From Cellulomonas uda (GTDB lineage: Bacteria > Actinomycetota > Actinomycetes > Actinomycetales > Cellulomonadaceae): 64,000 bases of DNA. Positions 16,984-25,727 of the stretch are shown piece after piece (positions within the stretch are counted from its first letter, which is position 1; each line of letters begins with the position of its first letter). The translations under genes and the position numbers were made by a program. The notes beneath the pieces were generated by a model that was given only the letters and a program-made list of their open reading frames with translations, did no database searches and had not been told where the DNA came from. The stretch covers positions 28,184 to 92,183 of the forward strand of contig NZ_BJLP01000003.1 in NCBI RefSeq assembly GCF_006538705.1. The letters are read 5' to 3'.

Positions 16984-19308
16984 TCACGCGGTGATGGTGA
17001 ACCCCGCGACGAGCTGCTGCTCGCGCACCGAGGACGGCCCGACGCGCAGCTCGAACGCACCCGGCTCGACGACGCGGCGCGCCTGGGCGTCGACGATCGA
17101 GCACGCGGACGCCGGCAGCGTGAGCTCGACGACGACGCTCTGGCCGGGCGCGACCTCCACCTGGCGGTACGCCTTGAGCTCGCTCTCGGCCCACATCGTC
17201 GTGGTGACGAGGTCGGACACGTAGACCTGGACGGTCTCGAGCGCGGGGCGCGTGCCGGTGTTGCGGAGGGTGACCCGCGCGTGCACCTCGTCGGCCGCCG
17301 TGACCGACGGCGTGAGCACCTCGAGGTCGGCGTACTCGATCGTGGTGTAGCTCAGCCCGGCGCCGAACGCGAACGCCGGACGCTGCGTGAGGTCCGCGTA
17401 CCGGGTGCCGTGCTGGCCGCGGAGCTGGTTGTAGAACGTCGGCTGCTGCCCCACGTGCCGTGCGAACGTGATGGGCAGCCGCCCCGACGGCTCGACCAGG
17501 CCGAGCAGGATCTCCGCGACCGCCTGCCCGCCGCGCATGCCGGGGTTGGCGGCCCACACGACGGCCGCCGCGTCGAGCGCCGAGTCCGGCAGCACGTGCG
17601 GCTTGGAGGCGACCACGACGACGACGAGCGGCGTGCCGGTCGCGGCGAGCGCGTCGAGCAGCGCGACCTGACCGCCGATGAGCTCGAGCGTCGCGGTCGA
17701 GCGTCCCTCGCCGACGAGCTCGATGCGGTCGCCCACCACGGCGACGACGTAGTCGGCGTCCCGCGCCGCGGCGACGGCCTCGGCGATGAGCTCCGGGTCG
17801 GGCTCGCACGGCGCCACGACCTGCGGGCGCGGCTGGCCGTCGGGGAAGTACTCGCCCTCGGGGTCCGGCGTCAGCGTGAGGATGTCGGCGCCGCGCGCGT
17901 ACGTGACCTCCCAGCCCTCGGGCGAGCGGCGGCGCAGGCCGTCGAGCACGGTCTCGATCATGTGGCGCGGGTGGCCGTCGGGCAGCCAGTCCACCTGGCC
18001 CGAGCGGCCGGCCCAGTCGCCCAGCTGCGCGTCGGTGTCGTCGGCGTTCGGGCCGACGACGAGCACGCGCCGGCGCTCGGCGCCCGCGGGGGCGACGGCG
18101 CGCTCGTCGTCGCCCGCCGTGCAGCCGCCGGCCAGCGGCAGGACGCCCTCGTTGCGCAGCAGGACGATCGAGCGGCGCGTGAGCTCCAGGTTGAGCGCCT
18201 CGTGCTCGGGGGTGCCGAGCACCTGCGCGATGCGCGCGTCGTCGGGGCGGCGCGGGTCCTCGAACAGCCCGAGCTCGAACTTCAGGGTGAGGATGCGGGA
18301 CACCGCGGCGTCGATCGCGGCCTCGTCGAGCATGCCGGCCGCGACGGCCTCCTGGGCGCCGTCGAAGAACTGCGGCGTCGTCATGATGACGTCGTTGCCC
18401 GCCTTCACGGCGGCTGCGGCCGCGTGCGCGTGGTCGGGCTGGATCTGCTGCTCCCAGACCATGCGGCCGACGTTGTCCCAGTCCGTGACGAGCGTGCCGG
18501 TGTAGCCCCACTCGCCGCGCAGGACGTCGGTCAGCAGCCAGTCGTTCACGGTGATCGGCGTGCCGTCCATCGACTGGTAGCCGAGCATGAACGTCGCGCA
18601 GCCCTCGCGGGCGACGCGCTCGAACGGCGGCAGGAACCAGGCGGTGAGCTTGCGGCGCGAGATGTCCGCCTCGGTCGCGTCCCGCCCGCCCTGCGTCTCG
18701 GAGTAGCCGGCGAAGTGCTTGGCGGTCGCGAGGATCGCCGTCGGGTCGGTCAGGCCGTCGCCCTGGTAGCCCTTGACCATCGCGGACGCGAGCTCGCCGA
18801 TGAGGAACGGGTCCTCGCCGAACGTCTCGGAGACCCGGCCCCAGCGCAGGTCGCGTGCGATGCACAGCACGGGGGAGAAGGTCCAGTGGATGCCGGTCGC
18901 GGCGACCTCGACGGCCGTGACGCGCGCGGCGCGCTCGACCAGGCCGGGGTTCCACGAGGCGGCCATGCCGAGCTGCGTGGGGAAGATCGTCGCGCCCTCG
19001 AAGAACGAGTGGCCGTGGATGCAGTCCTCGGCGATGAGCAGCGGGATGCGCAGCCGCGTGCCGGCGGTGATCTCGTGCGCCTCGCGCACCAGGGCGGGGG
19101 AGGTGTGCAGGATCGAGCCGACGTGCTGGTCCTCGATGAGGCCGCGCACGGAGCCGCGCGAGTCGAGCTGCATCATCTGCCCGACCTTCTCCGCCAGCGT
19201 CATGCGGCCGACGAGGTCGGCGACGCGCTCGGCGACGGGGAGCGTCGCGTCGAGGTAGGGCGCCGTGCCCGTCTCGGTGCGGCCGGCGGTCTCGAGGGGT
19301 GGGGTCAC
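16984..19308 (-). CDS. Glycoside hydrolase family 3 beta-glucosidase
   Basis: GH3 enzyme of 774 aa. The N-terminal barrel carries EKVGQMMQLD, RIPLLIAEDCIHG, WTFSPVLCIARDLRWGRVSE, ATAKHFAGYSETQGGRD and the nucleophile aspartate in TLVTDWDNVG (about Asp276). The alpha/beta sandwich follows (VLVVGPNADDTDAQLGDW), then a fibronectin III-like C-terminal domain (VTLRNTGTRPALETVQVYVS). There is no signal peptide, so the enzyme should hydrolyse imported cello-oligosaccharides or other beta-glucosides in the cytoplasm. The GTG at 19308 has an AAAGGACC ribosome-binding site just upstream. A CebR-like operator at 19384-19397 suggests induction by cellobiose. Confidence 0.95.
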   Translation of the reverse strand: MTPPLETAGRTETGTAPYLDATLPVAERVADLVGRMTLAEKVGQMMQLDSRGSVRGLIEDQHVGSILHTSPALVREAHEITAGTRLRIPLLIAEDCIHGHSFFEGATIFPTQLGMAASWNPGLVERAARVTAVEVAATGIHWTFSPVLCIARDLRWGRVSETFGEDPFLIGELASAMVKGYQGDGLTDPTAILATAKHFAGYSETQGGRDATEADISRRKLTAWFLPPFERVAREGCATFMLGYQSMDGTPITVNDWLLTDVLRGEWGYTGTLVTDWDNVGRMVWEQQIQPDHAHAAAAAVKAGNDVIMTTPQFFDGAQEAVAAGMLDEAAIDAAVSRILTLKFELGLFEDPRRPDDARIAQVLGTPEHEALNLELTRRSIVLLRNEGVLPLAGGCTAGDDERAVAPAGAERRRVLVVGPNADDTDAQLGDWAGRSGQVDWLPDGHPRHMIETVLDGLRRRSPEGWEVTYARGADILTLTPDPEGEYFPDGQPRPQVVAPCEPDPELIAEAVAAARDADYVVAVVGDRIELVGEGRSTATLELIGGQVALLDALAATGTPLVVVVVASKPHVLPDSALDAAAVVWAANPGMRGGQAVAEILLGLVEPSGRLPITFARHVGQQPTFYNQLRGQHGTRYADLTQRPAFAFGAGLSYTTIEYADLEVLTPSVTAADEVHARVTLRNTGTRPALETVQVYVSDLVTTTMWAESELKAYRQVEVAPGQSVVVELTLPASACSIVDAQARRVVEPGAFELRVGPSSVREQQLVAGFTITA

Positions 19309-19383
19309 GACAGGTCCTTTACGACGGGGATCACGACGGCGGCGGCGCGAGCCGGTGGGTCCCGTAGCCGCACGACGAGCGTG

Positions 19384-19397
19384 CGGGAGCGATCCCA
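19384..19397. promoter_or_regulatory. CebR-like LacI-family operator
   Basis: CGGGAGCGATCCCA matches the actinobacterial cellobiose-repressor box TGGGAGCGCTCCCA at 12 of 14 positions. It sits 76-89 bases upstream of the GH3 start codon, a reasonable promoter position. The regulator gene is not in the window. Confidence 0.65.
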
Positions 19398-19448
19398 CGC
19401 GGGCGAGCCTAACCGAAAAGACTTACCGCGTGGTAGGTGTGCGCACGC

Positions 19449-19916
19449 CTACCGGACGGGCTCGAGGACGAACAGGTGCAGGTCGCGGCCGGCGCGCTGC
19501 TCGTACGCCTCGTAGCCCGGCCAGGTCTCCCGCAGGCGGGGCAGGAGCACCCGTGACTCGGCAGGCGTGGCGAGACGCGCGGCCACCTCGTGCGTGGCCC
19601 CCTCGACGGTGACCCGGGCCCGCGGGTCGGCCAGCAGGTTGAGCGCCCACGCGGGGTGGTGGGCCTGGCCCCAGTTGGAGCCGAGCACCACCCAGGCGTC
19701 CTCGTGCCGCACGTGGAGCAGCACCACCTCGCGCGGCTCGCCCGAGCGGCGGCCGGTGGTCGTGAGCACGAGCTGCGGCAGGCGCGCGCGGCCGAGGACC
19801 GTCCACCGCCCGCCGGTCGCCCGCTGCAGGCGTCGGTCGAGCCGCGACGTCGCGCGGCCGAGCCGCGCGAACCAGCGGGTGCGTCCCGCGCGGCGGGCGA
19901 GGTCGGTGAGGTCCAC
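19449..19916 (-). CDS. Nitroreductase-family deazaflavin-dependent oxidoreductase
   Basis: Protein of 155 aa of the Ddn-like split-barrel family that uses F420 or a related cofactor. Recognisable elements are LVLTTTGRRSGEPREVVLL, WVVLGSNWGQAHHPAWALNL, DPRARVTVEG and the C-terminal LPRLRETWPGYEAYEQR. The natural substrate is unknown; quinone or lipid reduction is a family guess. The GTG at 19916 begins MDLTDLARRAGRTRW, and a CACAAT hexamer 6 bases upstream gives leaderless spacing. It reads toward the GH3 gene, and the GH3 operator lies between them. Confidence 0.85.
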   Translation of the reverse strand: MDLTDLARRAGRTRWFARLGRATSRLDRRLQRATGGRWTVLGRARLPQLVLTTTGRRSGEPREVVLLHVRHEDAWVVLGSNWGQAHHPAWALNLLADPRARVTVEGATHEVAARLATPAESRVLLPRLRETWPGYEAYEQRAGRDLHLFVLEPVR

Positions 19917-20278
19917 GCCCGCATTGTGCCGTCCTGCCGAGGCGTCGGCGGTCGGTCGTGTTGCCGGGACGTGTCCGGCAGGTGGCCGGTGTGTAACGGG
20001 GCTTTAACACATCGCGCGTGGGACCGTCGCCGATTTGACGGATGGTGGACAGCCTTCCCGCTGGAGAGAGGTGATTTTTCGGCATGAATCGCCGCCGCTG
20101 TCTCGAAAGTTGAGACGTACTGGTCAGTATCAATCGGGTAACGATCAGGGGTCGGCCGGGTCCCAGCCCGCTTTGCCCGAAAACGCTTGACTAACGTTGC
20201 GCCAAACCCTGGCGGTCTGCCTCACAGCCGTACCTCGTACGAGCGGTCCTGCGGACCTCCACCTTCCCTGGAGGAACA
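19917..20278. other. Intergenic control region before the transporter
   Basis: No gene is seen in these 362 bases between divergent units. It is locally less GC-rich and holds the palindrome TACTGGTCAGTA (20118-20129), a TTGAGA (20110-20115) and a TTGACT (20187-20192) that could be -35 elements, and a small CGCCA/TGGCG hairpin near 20200-20214. I cannot fix the transcription start. Confidence 0.55.
20118..20129. promoter_or_regulatory. Palindromic operator, copy 1
   Basis: TACTGGTCAGTA is a perfect palindrome except for its central GT. The same site (as its reverse complement TACTGACCAGTA) recurs at 22257-22268 before the permease genes. The shape is that of a dimeric regulator site, for example TetR type; the protein is unknown. 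Confidence 0.6.
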
Positions 20279-22111
20279 TTGAAGATCAGGCGATCCCTGG
20301 CCGGTGTCGCGGCTCTCGCGACCACCGCGCTCGTGCTCACCGCGTGCTCCAACGCGCCTGGCGACTCGGACGACGACGCCACCGGCGCTCCGTCGGCCTC
20401 CGAGGCGGCCACCACCGGCGGCACGCTCACCGTTGCCGAGACGAACCAGTTCTTCTCGTTCAACCCGAACACGAGCAACGGCAACACGGACATCAACGCG
20501 AAGGTCACGACCTACCCGACGCGCGCGTGGTTCAACTACGTCGACGGGTCGAGCTTCGCCGCGGGCAACCCCGGTGTCGCCAAGGACGAGTCGTTCGGCA
20601 CGTACGAGGTCGTCTCCGAGGACCCGCTGACCGTCAAGTACACGATCAACGAGGGTGTCGTCTGGTCGGACGGCGAGCCCGTCGACGCGGACGACCTGCT
20701 CCTGTCGTGGGCGGTCGACTCGGGCCACTACAACTCGGCCGACGGCAAGGTCTCCTACTTCGACTACGCCGGTGACACGGGCACGCTCGCGCTGACCGAC
20801 TTCCCGGAGCTGGGTGAGGACGGTCGCTCGATGACCCTCACCTTCTCCGAGCCGGCCGCCGACTGGGAGTACGCGCTCGCCGCCGAGGCGCCCGCGCACG
20901 TCGTCGCCAAGAAGGCCGGCCTCGCGGACGGTCAGGCGCTGATCGACCTGTTCACCAAGCTCGCGCCGACCGCCAAGGACGCGACGGCCGACGACCCGGA
21001 GCTGCGCAAGGTCGCGGACTTCTGGAACACCGGCTTCGACTCCACGGTCCTCCCGAGCGACCCGGAGCTGTACCTCTCGTCCGGCCCGTACATCGTCTCC
21101 GAGGTCGTCGAGAACCAGTCCGTCACGCTCGTCCCGAACGAGAAGTACTCGGGCGACCTGACGCCGAAGCTGGACTCGATCGTCATGCGCACCATCCCGG
21201 ACGCCACGGCGGCCGTGCAGGCGCTCAAGAACGGCGAGGTGGACGTCATCTCCCCGCAGCCGTCCGCTGACACGCTCGCGGCGCTCGAGGGCATCGACGG
21301 CATCACGGTCCACGAGGGCGACCAGCTCGCGTACGACCACGTCGACCTGACCTTCAACAACGGTGGTCCGTTCGACCCCGCGACCTACGGTGGCGACGAG
21401 GCCAAGGCCCTCAAGGTCCGCCAGGCGTTCCTCAAGGTCATCCCGCGCCAGGCGATCCTCGAGGCGATCGTCACGCCGCTCAAGGCGGACGCGTCGATCC
21501 TCAACTCGCAGCTCTTCGTCCCGGCCCAGGCCTCGTACGAGGACTCGGTCGCGAACAACGGCTCGGCCGACTTCCCGGGTGAGCCCGACGTCGCCGGCGC
21601 CAAGGCGCTGCTCGAGGAGGTCGGTGTCACGCCGACCGTGCGCATCCTCTACAACATCAACAACCCGAACCGCGTCAACGCCTACACGCTGATCGCGGCG
21701 CAGGCCACGGCCGCCGGCTTCAAGGTCGACGACCAGGGTGACGCCGAGTGGGGCTCGCGCCTCGCCGACGGCTCGTACGACGTCGCCATCTTCGGCTGGA
21801 TCAACTCGGGTGTCGGCGTCTCCGGCGTCCCGCAGATCTTCTCCAGCACCGGTGGTGGCAACTACAACGGCTACAAGAACGCCGAGGTCGACCAGCTCGC
21901 CGCGACGCTCGTGAAGACGCTGGACCTCGACGAGCAGGCGAACATCCAGGAGCAGATCGACCCGCTCCTGTTCGCCGACGCGTACGGCCTGCCCCTGTTC
22001 CAGTCGGTCGGCATCGACGCGGTCGCCGACCGCGTGGGTGGCATCGAGGCCTACAACCCGAGCCAGTCGGGTGTCTGGTGGAACGTGTGGGACTGGACGG
22101 TCACCGACTGA
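20279..22111 (+). CDS. ABC transporter substrate-binding lipoprotein (family 5)
   Basis: Extracellular solute-binding protein of the oligopeptide/dipeptide class, 610 aa. The TTG start (KIRRSLAGVAALATTALVLT follows) lies just after a GGAGG site and yields a lipoprotein signal with lipobox LTAC, Cys23. The SBP_bac_5 fold is supported by TVKYTINEGVVWSDGEPVDA, DDLLLSW, SGPYIVSEVVENQSVTLVPN, RQAFLKVIPRQAIL and VAIFGWINSG. It is followed by a strong hairpin (22139-22180) and then permease genes, so it is likely made in excess over the membrane parts. The ligand is a peptide or similar; it cannot be named. Confidence 0.93.
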   Translation: MKIRRSLAGVAALATTALVLTACSNAPGDSDDDATGAPSASEAATTGGTLTVAETNQFFSFNPNTSNGNTDINAKVTTYPTRAWFNYVDGSSFAAGNPGVAKDESFGTYEVVSEDPLTVKYTINEGVVWSDGEPVDADDLLLSWAVDSGHYNSADGKVSYFDYAGDTGTLALTDFPELGEDGRSMTLTFSEPAADWEYALAAEAPAHVVAKKAGLADGQALIDLFTKLAPTAKDATADDPELRKVADFWNTGFDSTVLPSDPELYLSSGPYIVSEVVENQSVTLVPNEKYSGDLTPKLDSIVMRTIPDATAAVQALKNGEVDVISPQPSADTLAALEGIDGITVHEGDQLAYDHVDLTFNNGGPFDPATYGGDEAKALKVRQAFLKVIPRQAILEAIVTPLKADASILNSQLFVPAQASYEDSVANNGSADFPGEPDVAGAKALLEEVGVTPTVRILYNINNPNRVNAYTLIAAQATAAGFKVDDQGDAEWGSRLADGSYDVAIFGWINSGVGVSGVPQIFSSTGGGNYNGYKNAEVDQLAATLVKTLDLDEQANIQEQIDPLLFADAYGLPLFQSVGIDAVADRVGGIEAYNPSQSGVWWNVWDWTVTD

Positions 22112-22138
22112 GTCGGCTGACCTCCCCGGTATGACAGC

Positions 22139-22180
22139 CACCGGTGCCGGGACCCGGTCGTTCGGGTCCCGGCACCGGTG
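22139..22180 (+). terminator. Perfect 18-bp hairpin after binding-protein gene
   Basis: Arms 22139-22156 and 22163-22180 are exact complements with a 6-base loop, 28 bases after the stop codon. There is no U-run. It may terminate or protect the 3' end of the binding-protein mRNA. Confidence 0.75.
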
Positions 22181-22256
22181 CGTCCCGGGGTCGTCGACGC
22201 ACCGTCGACGACGGACCGGCGCGCGACGCGCGCTAGAGTCCCTCCTCAGAACGTCG

Positions 22257-22268
22257 TACTGACCAGTA
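22257..22268. promoter_or_regulatory. Palindromic operator, copy 2
   Basis: TACTGACCAGTA (extended perfect arms GTACTG...CAGTAC, 22256-22269) equals the reverse complement of the site at 20118-20129. A TAGAGT hexamer at 22234-22239 lies just upstream, so a bound protein could block transcription of the permease genes. Confidence 0.6.
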
Positions 22269-22400
22269 CGGCGGACCCGCCTTGAACGCGTCGCCCACGA
22301 GGCGCGGCGTTCCCGACCTTTGCGTCGCGACAGCGCGACGCCGACGCGGAGGCGTGCACCTCACCCGCGCACGCTCCCCACGCCCGAGAAGCGAGAATTG

Positions 22401-23930
22401 ATGGCTTCCTACGTCTTGCGACGCCTCGGTGTGTCGCTGCTCATCCTGCTCGGGGCGTCGTTCCTCGTGTACCAGCTGGTCGCCGTGTCCGGTGACCCGC
22501 TGAGGGAGTACCGCGAGTCGAACCGCCCCAACAAAGAGGCCCTGATGCAGGCCCGCATCGACCTGCTCGACCTCGACACCCCCGCACCCCTGCGCTACTT
22601 CTCGTGGCTCAGCGGAGCCGTCAAGTGCGTGATCCCCGGTCAGTGCGACCTCGGCAAGACGCTCCAGGGCCAGGAGGTCACCGACGCGCTGAGCGCCGCG
22701 ATCCCCTCGACGATCCAGCTGGTGCTCACCGCGACGATCCTCGCGGTCGTCATCGGCATCACGATCGGCATCGTCGTCGCGCTGCGCCAGTACTCGGTGC
22801 TCGACTACAGCGTCACGTTCATGACGTTCCTGTTCTTCTCGCTGCCGGTGTTCTGGGTCGCGGTGCTCCTCAAGGAGTTCGGCGCGATCGGCTTCAACGA
22901 CTTCCTCCGGGACCCCTCGGTGAGCGTGACCGTCGCTCTCGCCGTCGGGCTGGTCGCCGGTGTCATCTGGACGGTCCTCATCGGCGGCTCGTGGAAGCGC
23001 CGCGGCATCGTGTTCGCGGGGTCCACGCTCCTCACCGCCGGCATCCTGTGGTACCTCGGCTGGTCGCAGTGGTTCAGCTACCCGGGTCTCGGGCCGGGCA
23101 TCGTCGCCGGGCTCGGCGTCGGCATCGCGTTCGCGCTCACCGCGCTGCTCGCGGGCCTGCGCAACCGCAAGGCGCTGTACTCCGCGCTCATCATGGTCGG
23201 GCTCGCCGTCGTCGCGATGTTCGCGCTGCAGCCGCTGCTCGAGGACCCGTCGGTCTGGCTCGTCATCCTCCTCGGCATCGCCGCGGTCGGCGGCGGCCTG
23301 CTCGTCGGGCGCCTCATGGGCGGCTACGACCGCGGCCAGTCGATGAAGGTCGCGGCCCTCACCTCGTTCCTCGTCGCGGGCCTCGTGCTGCTCGACGGGT
23401 TCATGCAGGCGTGGCCCGAGTACTTCAAGCTCACGCGCGGCCGCCCGATCGCGACGATCGGCTCGGAGACGCCGAACCTCAACGGCGACTTCTGGATCAC
23501 GGGCGTCGACAAGTACACGCACCTCGTCCTCCCGACGATCTCGCTCATCCTCATCTCGCTCGCCTCGTACACGCGCTACTCGCGTGCGTCGATGCTCGAG
23601 GTGATGGGTCAGGACTACGTCCGCACCGGCCGCGCCAAGGGCCTGCCGGAGCGCACGGTCGTCGTCCGGCACGCGTTCCGCAACGCGCTGATCCCGCTCG
23701 CGACGATCGTCGCGTTCGACATCGGCGGCCTGCTGGGTGGCGCCGTCATCACCGAGAACGTGTTCTCGTTCAAGGGCATGGGCCAGCTCTTCATCCAAGG
23801 CCTCGACCACCAGGACCCGAACCCCGTCATGGGCGTGTTCCTCGTCGTCGGCGTCACCGCGGTGACGTTCAACCTGGTCGCGGACCTCCTGTACTCCGCA
23901 CTCGACCCGCGCGTGAGGGTGAAGGCATGA
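22401..23930 (+). CDS. ABC transporter permease (DppB/OppB type), enlarged
   Basis: Inner-membrane permease of the peptide class, 509 aa. The start MASYVLRRLGVSLLILLGAS and the C-terminal ASYTRYSRASMLEVMGQDYV, RTGRAKGLPE, RNALIPLATIVAFDIGGLLG and TENVFSFKGMGQ are typical. Ordinary members are about 310-340 aa; here a block of about 170 residues (roughly 170-345) with five or six extra hydrophobic segments is inserted between the first helices and the coupling region. The ATG at 22401 was chosen because the conserved N-terminus starts there. The stop overlaps the next start (ATGA, 23927). Confidence 0.92.
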   Translation: MASYVLRRLGVSLLILLGASFLVYQLVAVSGDPLREYRESNRPNKEALMQARIDLLDLDTPAPLRYFSWLSGAVKCVIPGQCDLGKTLQGQEVTDALSAAIPSTIQLVLTATILAVVIGITIGIVVALRQYSVLDYSVTFMTFLFFSLPVFWVAVLLKEFGAIGFNDFLRDPSVSVTVALAVGLVAGVIWTVLIGGSWKRRGIVFAGSTLLTAGILWYLGWSQWFSYPGLGPGIVAGLGVGIAFALTALLAGLRNRKALYSALIMVGLAVVAMFALQPLLEDPSVWLVILLGIAAVGGGLLVGRLMGGYDRGQSMKVAALTSFLVAGLVLLDGFMQAWPEYFKLTRGRPIATIGSETPNLNGDFWITGVDKYTHLVLPTISLILISLASYTRYSRASMLEVMGQDYVRTGRAKGLPERTVVVRHAFRNALIPLATIVAFDIGGLLGGAVITENVFSFKGMGQLFIQGLDHQDPNPVMGVFLVVGVTAVTFNLVADLLYSALDPRVRVKA

Positions 23931-25045
23931 CCGAGCAGACCACGGAGCGGATGACCGACTCCCTCGACTCCGGCGAGGTCGCGGCCGACCTCAAGGGCAA
24001 GAGCCAGGGCGCGCTGGTCCGCAAGCGCTTCTTCGGCCACACGGGCGCGATCGTCTCGCTCGTCGTCCTCGCGCTCGTCGTGATCCTCGCGCTCACCTCG
24101 GTGGGCATCGGCGGCTGGCACGGCTGGTGGAAGTTCCGCTGGACGGACACCCCGCCGCTGCAGAACGGCGGGCGACCCACGCTGAGCCTGTTCCCGTTCT
24201 CCCTGGGTGAGCACCCGTTCGGGCAGGACTCGGTCGGGCGCGACTACTTCGCGATGACGATGCGCGGCACCCAGATCTCGCTGCTCGTGACGTTCGTCGT
24301 CGGCGTCATCGCCGCGTTCGTCGGCGTCGTGTTCGGCGCGCTGTCGGGGTACTTCCGCGGCTGGGTCGAGGCGGTGCTCATGCGCCTGACCGACATGGTG
24401 ATCATCATCCCGGTGCTGCTCATCGGCGCCGTGATCGGCTACAACACCAAGTCCGGTGTCGTCGTGCTCGGCCTGCTGCTCGGCCTGACGTACTGGACCG
24501 GCATGGCGCGGCTCGTCCGCGGTGACTTCCTGTCGCTGCGCGAGCGCGAGTTCGTCGACGCGGCCCGCCTCGCGGGCGCGTCCGACAAGCGGATCATCTT
24601 CAAGCACATCCTGCCGAACGCGGTCGGCGTCATCACGGTCAACACGACCCTGCTGATGTCCTCGGCGATCCTGCTGGAGACGTCGCTGTCCTACCTGAAC
24701 ATGGGCGTCAAGGCGCCGGACACGTCCCTGGGCCTGCTCATCAGCCAGAACCAGGCCGCGTTCGCCACGCGCCCCTGGCTGTTCTGGTGGCCCGGCCTGT
24801 TCATCGTCCTCATCTGCCTCTGCATCAACTTCATCGGCGACGGCCTGCGCGACGCGTTCGACCCGCGCCAGCGCAAGATCTCCCTGCGTCGCATGAAGGA
24901 GACGCCGCGCGAGGAGATCGACAACCGCCTCGAGGGCAGCCTGCTCGCGGCGAACGTCGCGACGCTCGACGGCGCACGCAGCGGCTGGGAGGACGGCGCA
25001 CCGGGCGTCGGGCACGACCCGGACCCCCGGGACGAGACCAAGTGA
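23927..25045 (+). CDS. ABC transporter permease (DppC/OppC type)
   Basis: Second permease, 372 aa. A cytoplasmic N-terminus precedes the first helix (GAIVSLVVLALVVILAL). A loop with HPFGQDSVGRDYFAMTMRGT is the usual OppC signature. Five more helices and the coupling motif FVDAARLAGASDKRIIFKHI follow. The C-terminus is a 60-residue soluble tail (RMKETPREEIDN...). It overlaps the upstream permease gene by four bases. The ATPase gene follows only after a minus-strand gene, about 680 bases on. Confidence 0.93.
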   Translation: MTEQTTERMTDSLDSGEVAADLKGKSQGALVRKRFFGHTGAIVSLVVLALVVILALTSVGIGGWHGWWKFRWTDTPPLQNGGRPTLSLFPFSLGEHPFGQDSVGRDYFAMTMRGTQISLLVTFVVGVIAAFVGVVFGALSGYFRGWVEAVLMRLTDMVIIIPVLLIGAVIGYNTKSGVVVLGLLLGLTYWTGMARLVRGDFLSLREREFVDAARLAGASDKRIIFKHILPNAVGVITVNTTLLMSSAILLETSLSYLNMGVKAPDTSLGLLISQNQAAFATRPWLFWWPGLFIVLICLCINFIGDGLRDAFDPRQRKISLRRMKETPREEIDNRLEGSLLAANVATLDGARSGWEDGAPGVGHDPDPRDETK

Positions 25046-25077
25046 CGCCCCGCACGCACGCGCGGTCGGCGCGGTGC

Positions 25078-25701
25078 TCAGCCGACGAGCTGCAGCACCG
25101 CGCCCAGCGCGACGAGCGCGCCCACCGCGGCCAGGGCGGCCGTGTGCACCTCGCGGCGCACCGGGACCTCGTCCGCGACACCGAGCTCGAGCGCACCGTC
25201 CTCGACGAGGCGCTCCCAGCGGCGGCGCGCCTCGGTCGCGACGACCGCGGACGGCGAGTGCCCGATCTCGCCGATGCTCACGGAGCGGGCGGGGTCGAAG
25301 GCCCCCGCCTGCACGTGGCGCAGGTCGACGGACACCGCACGCGTCGCGGCGTGCCGGCCCGGGCCCGGGGCGGCGAACGCCTCGACGCTGCGGCCGGGCG
25401 TCACGAACGTGCACGTGAAGCGCGTCCGGATCTCGATGAGCGCGGTCCACGGCACGTGGTGCGTCACGAAGGGGTTCACCACGTGGACGCCCTCGTCGTC
25501 GAGCCGCACGTGCGGCCGGTAGGCCACCAGCCAGGTGAGCAGCACGGCCGCCGCGGTGAACGGCACCGCGGTGAGCAGCGTCCGCGCACCCCCCTCGGCG
25601 ACCGCGGCACCCGCGAAGCCCGCGACCACGAGCCACGTACCCCCCGTGATCCACGCCGCGCTGCGGGGCCGGAAGGTCCAGGTCTCGTCGTCGTCTCGCA
25701 C
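25078..25701 (-). CDS. PH-domain membrane protein
   Basis: Protein of 207 aa with two hydrophobic segments near the N-terminus (AAWITGGTWLVVAGFAGAAV, LLTAVPFTAAAVLLTWLVAY). A bacterial PH-like domain follows (VRLDDEGVHVVNPFVTHHVP, WTALIEIRTRFT) and one C-terminal helix (AALAAVGALVALGAVLQLVG). Function unknown; similar proteins are common in actinobacterial membranes. It lies on the opposite strand inside the transporter cluster, between permease and ATPase genes. The GTG start at 25701 is 26 bases from the divergent ATPase start. Confidence 0.75.
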   Translation of the reverse strand: MRDDDETWTFRPRSAAWITGGTWLVVAGFAGAAVAEGGARTLLTAVPFTAAAVLLTWLVAYRPHVRLDDEGVHVVNPFVTHHVPWTALIEIRTRFTCTFVTPGRSVEAFAAPGPGRHAATRAVSVDLRHVQAGAFDPARSVSIGEIGHSPSAVVATEARRRWERLVEDGALELGVADEVPVRREVHTAALAAVGALVALGAVLQLVG

Positions 25702-25727
25702 GACCCCATGATCCCAGGAGCTCTGTC

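Noticed and set aside
22320..22400. Upstream extension of the first permease to 22320
   Set aside because: The added 27 residues are basic and unlike the conserved N-terminus MASYVLRRLG, which starts at 22401.
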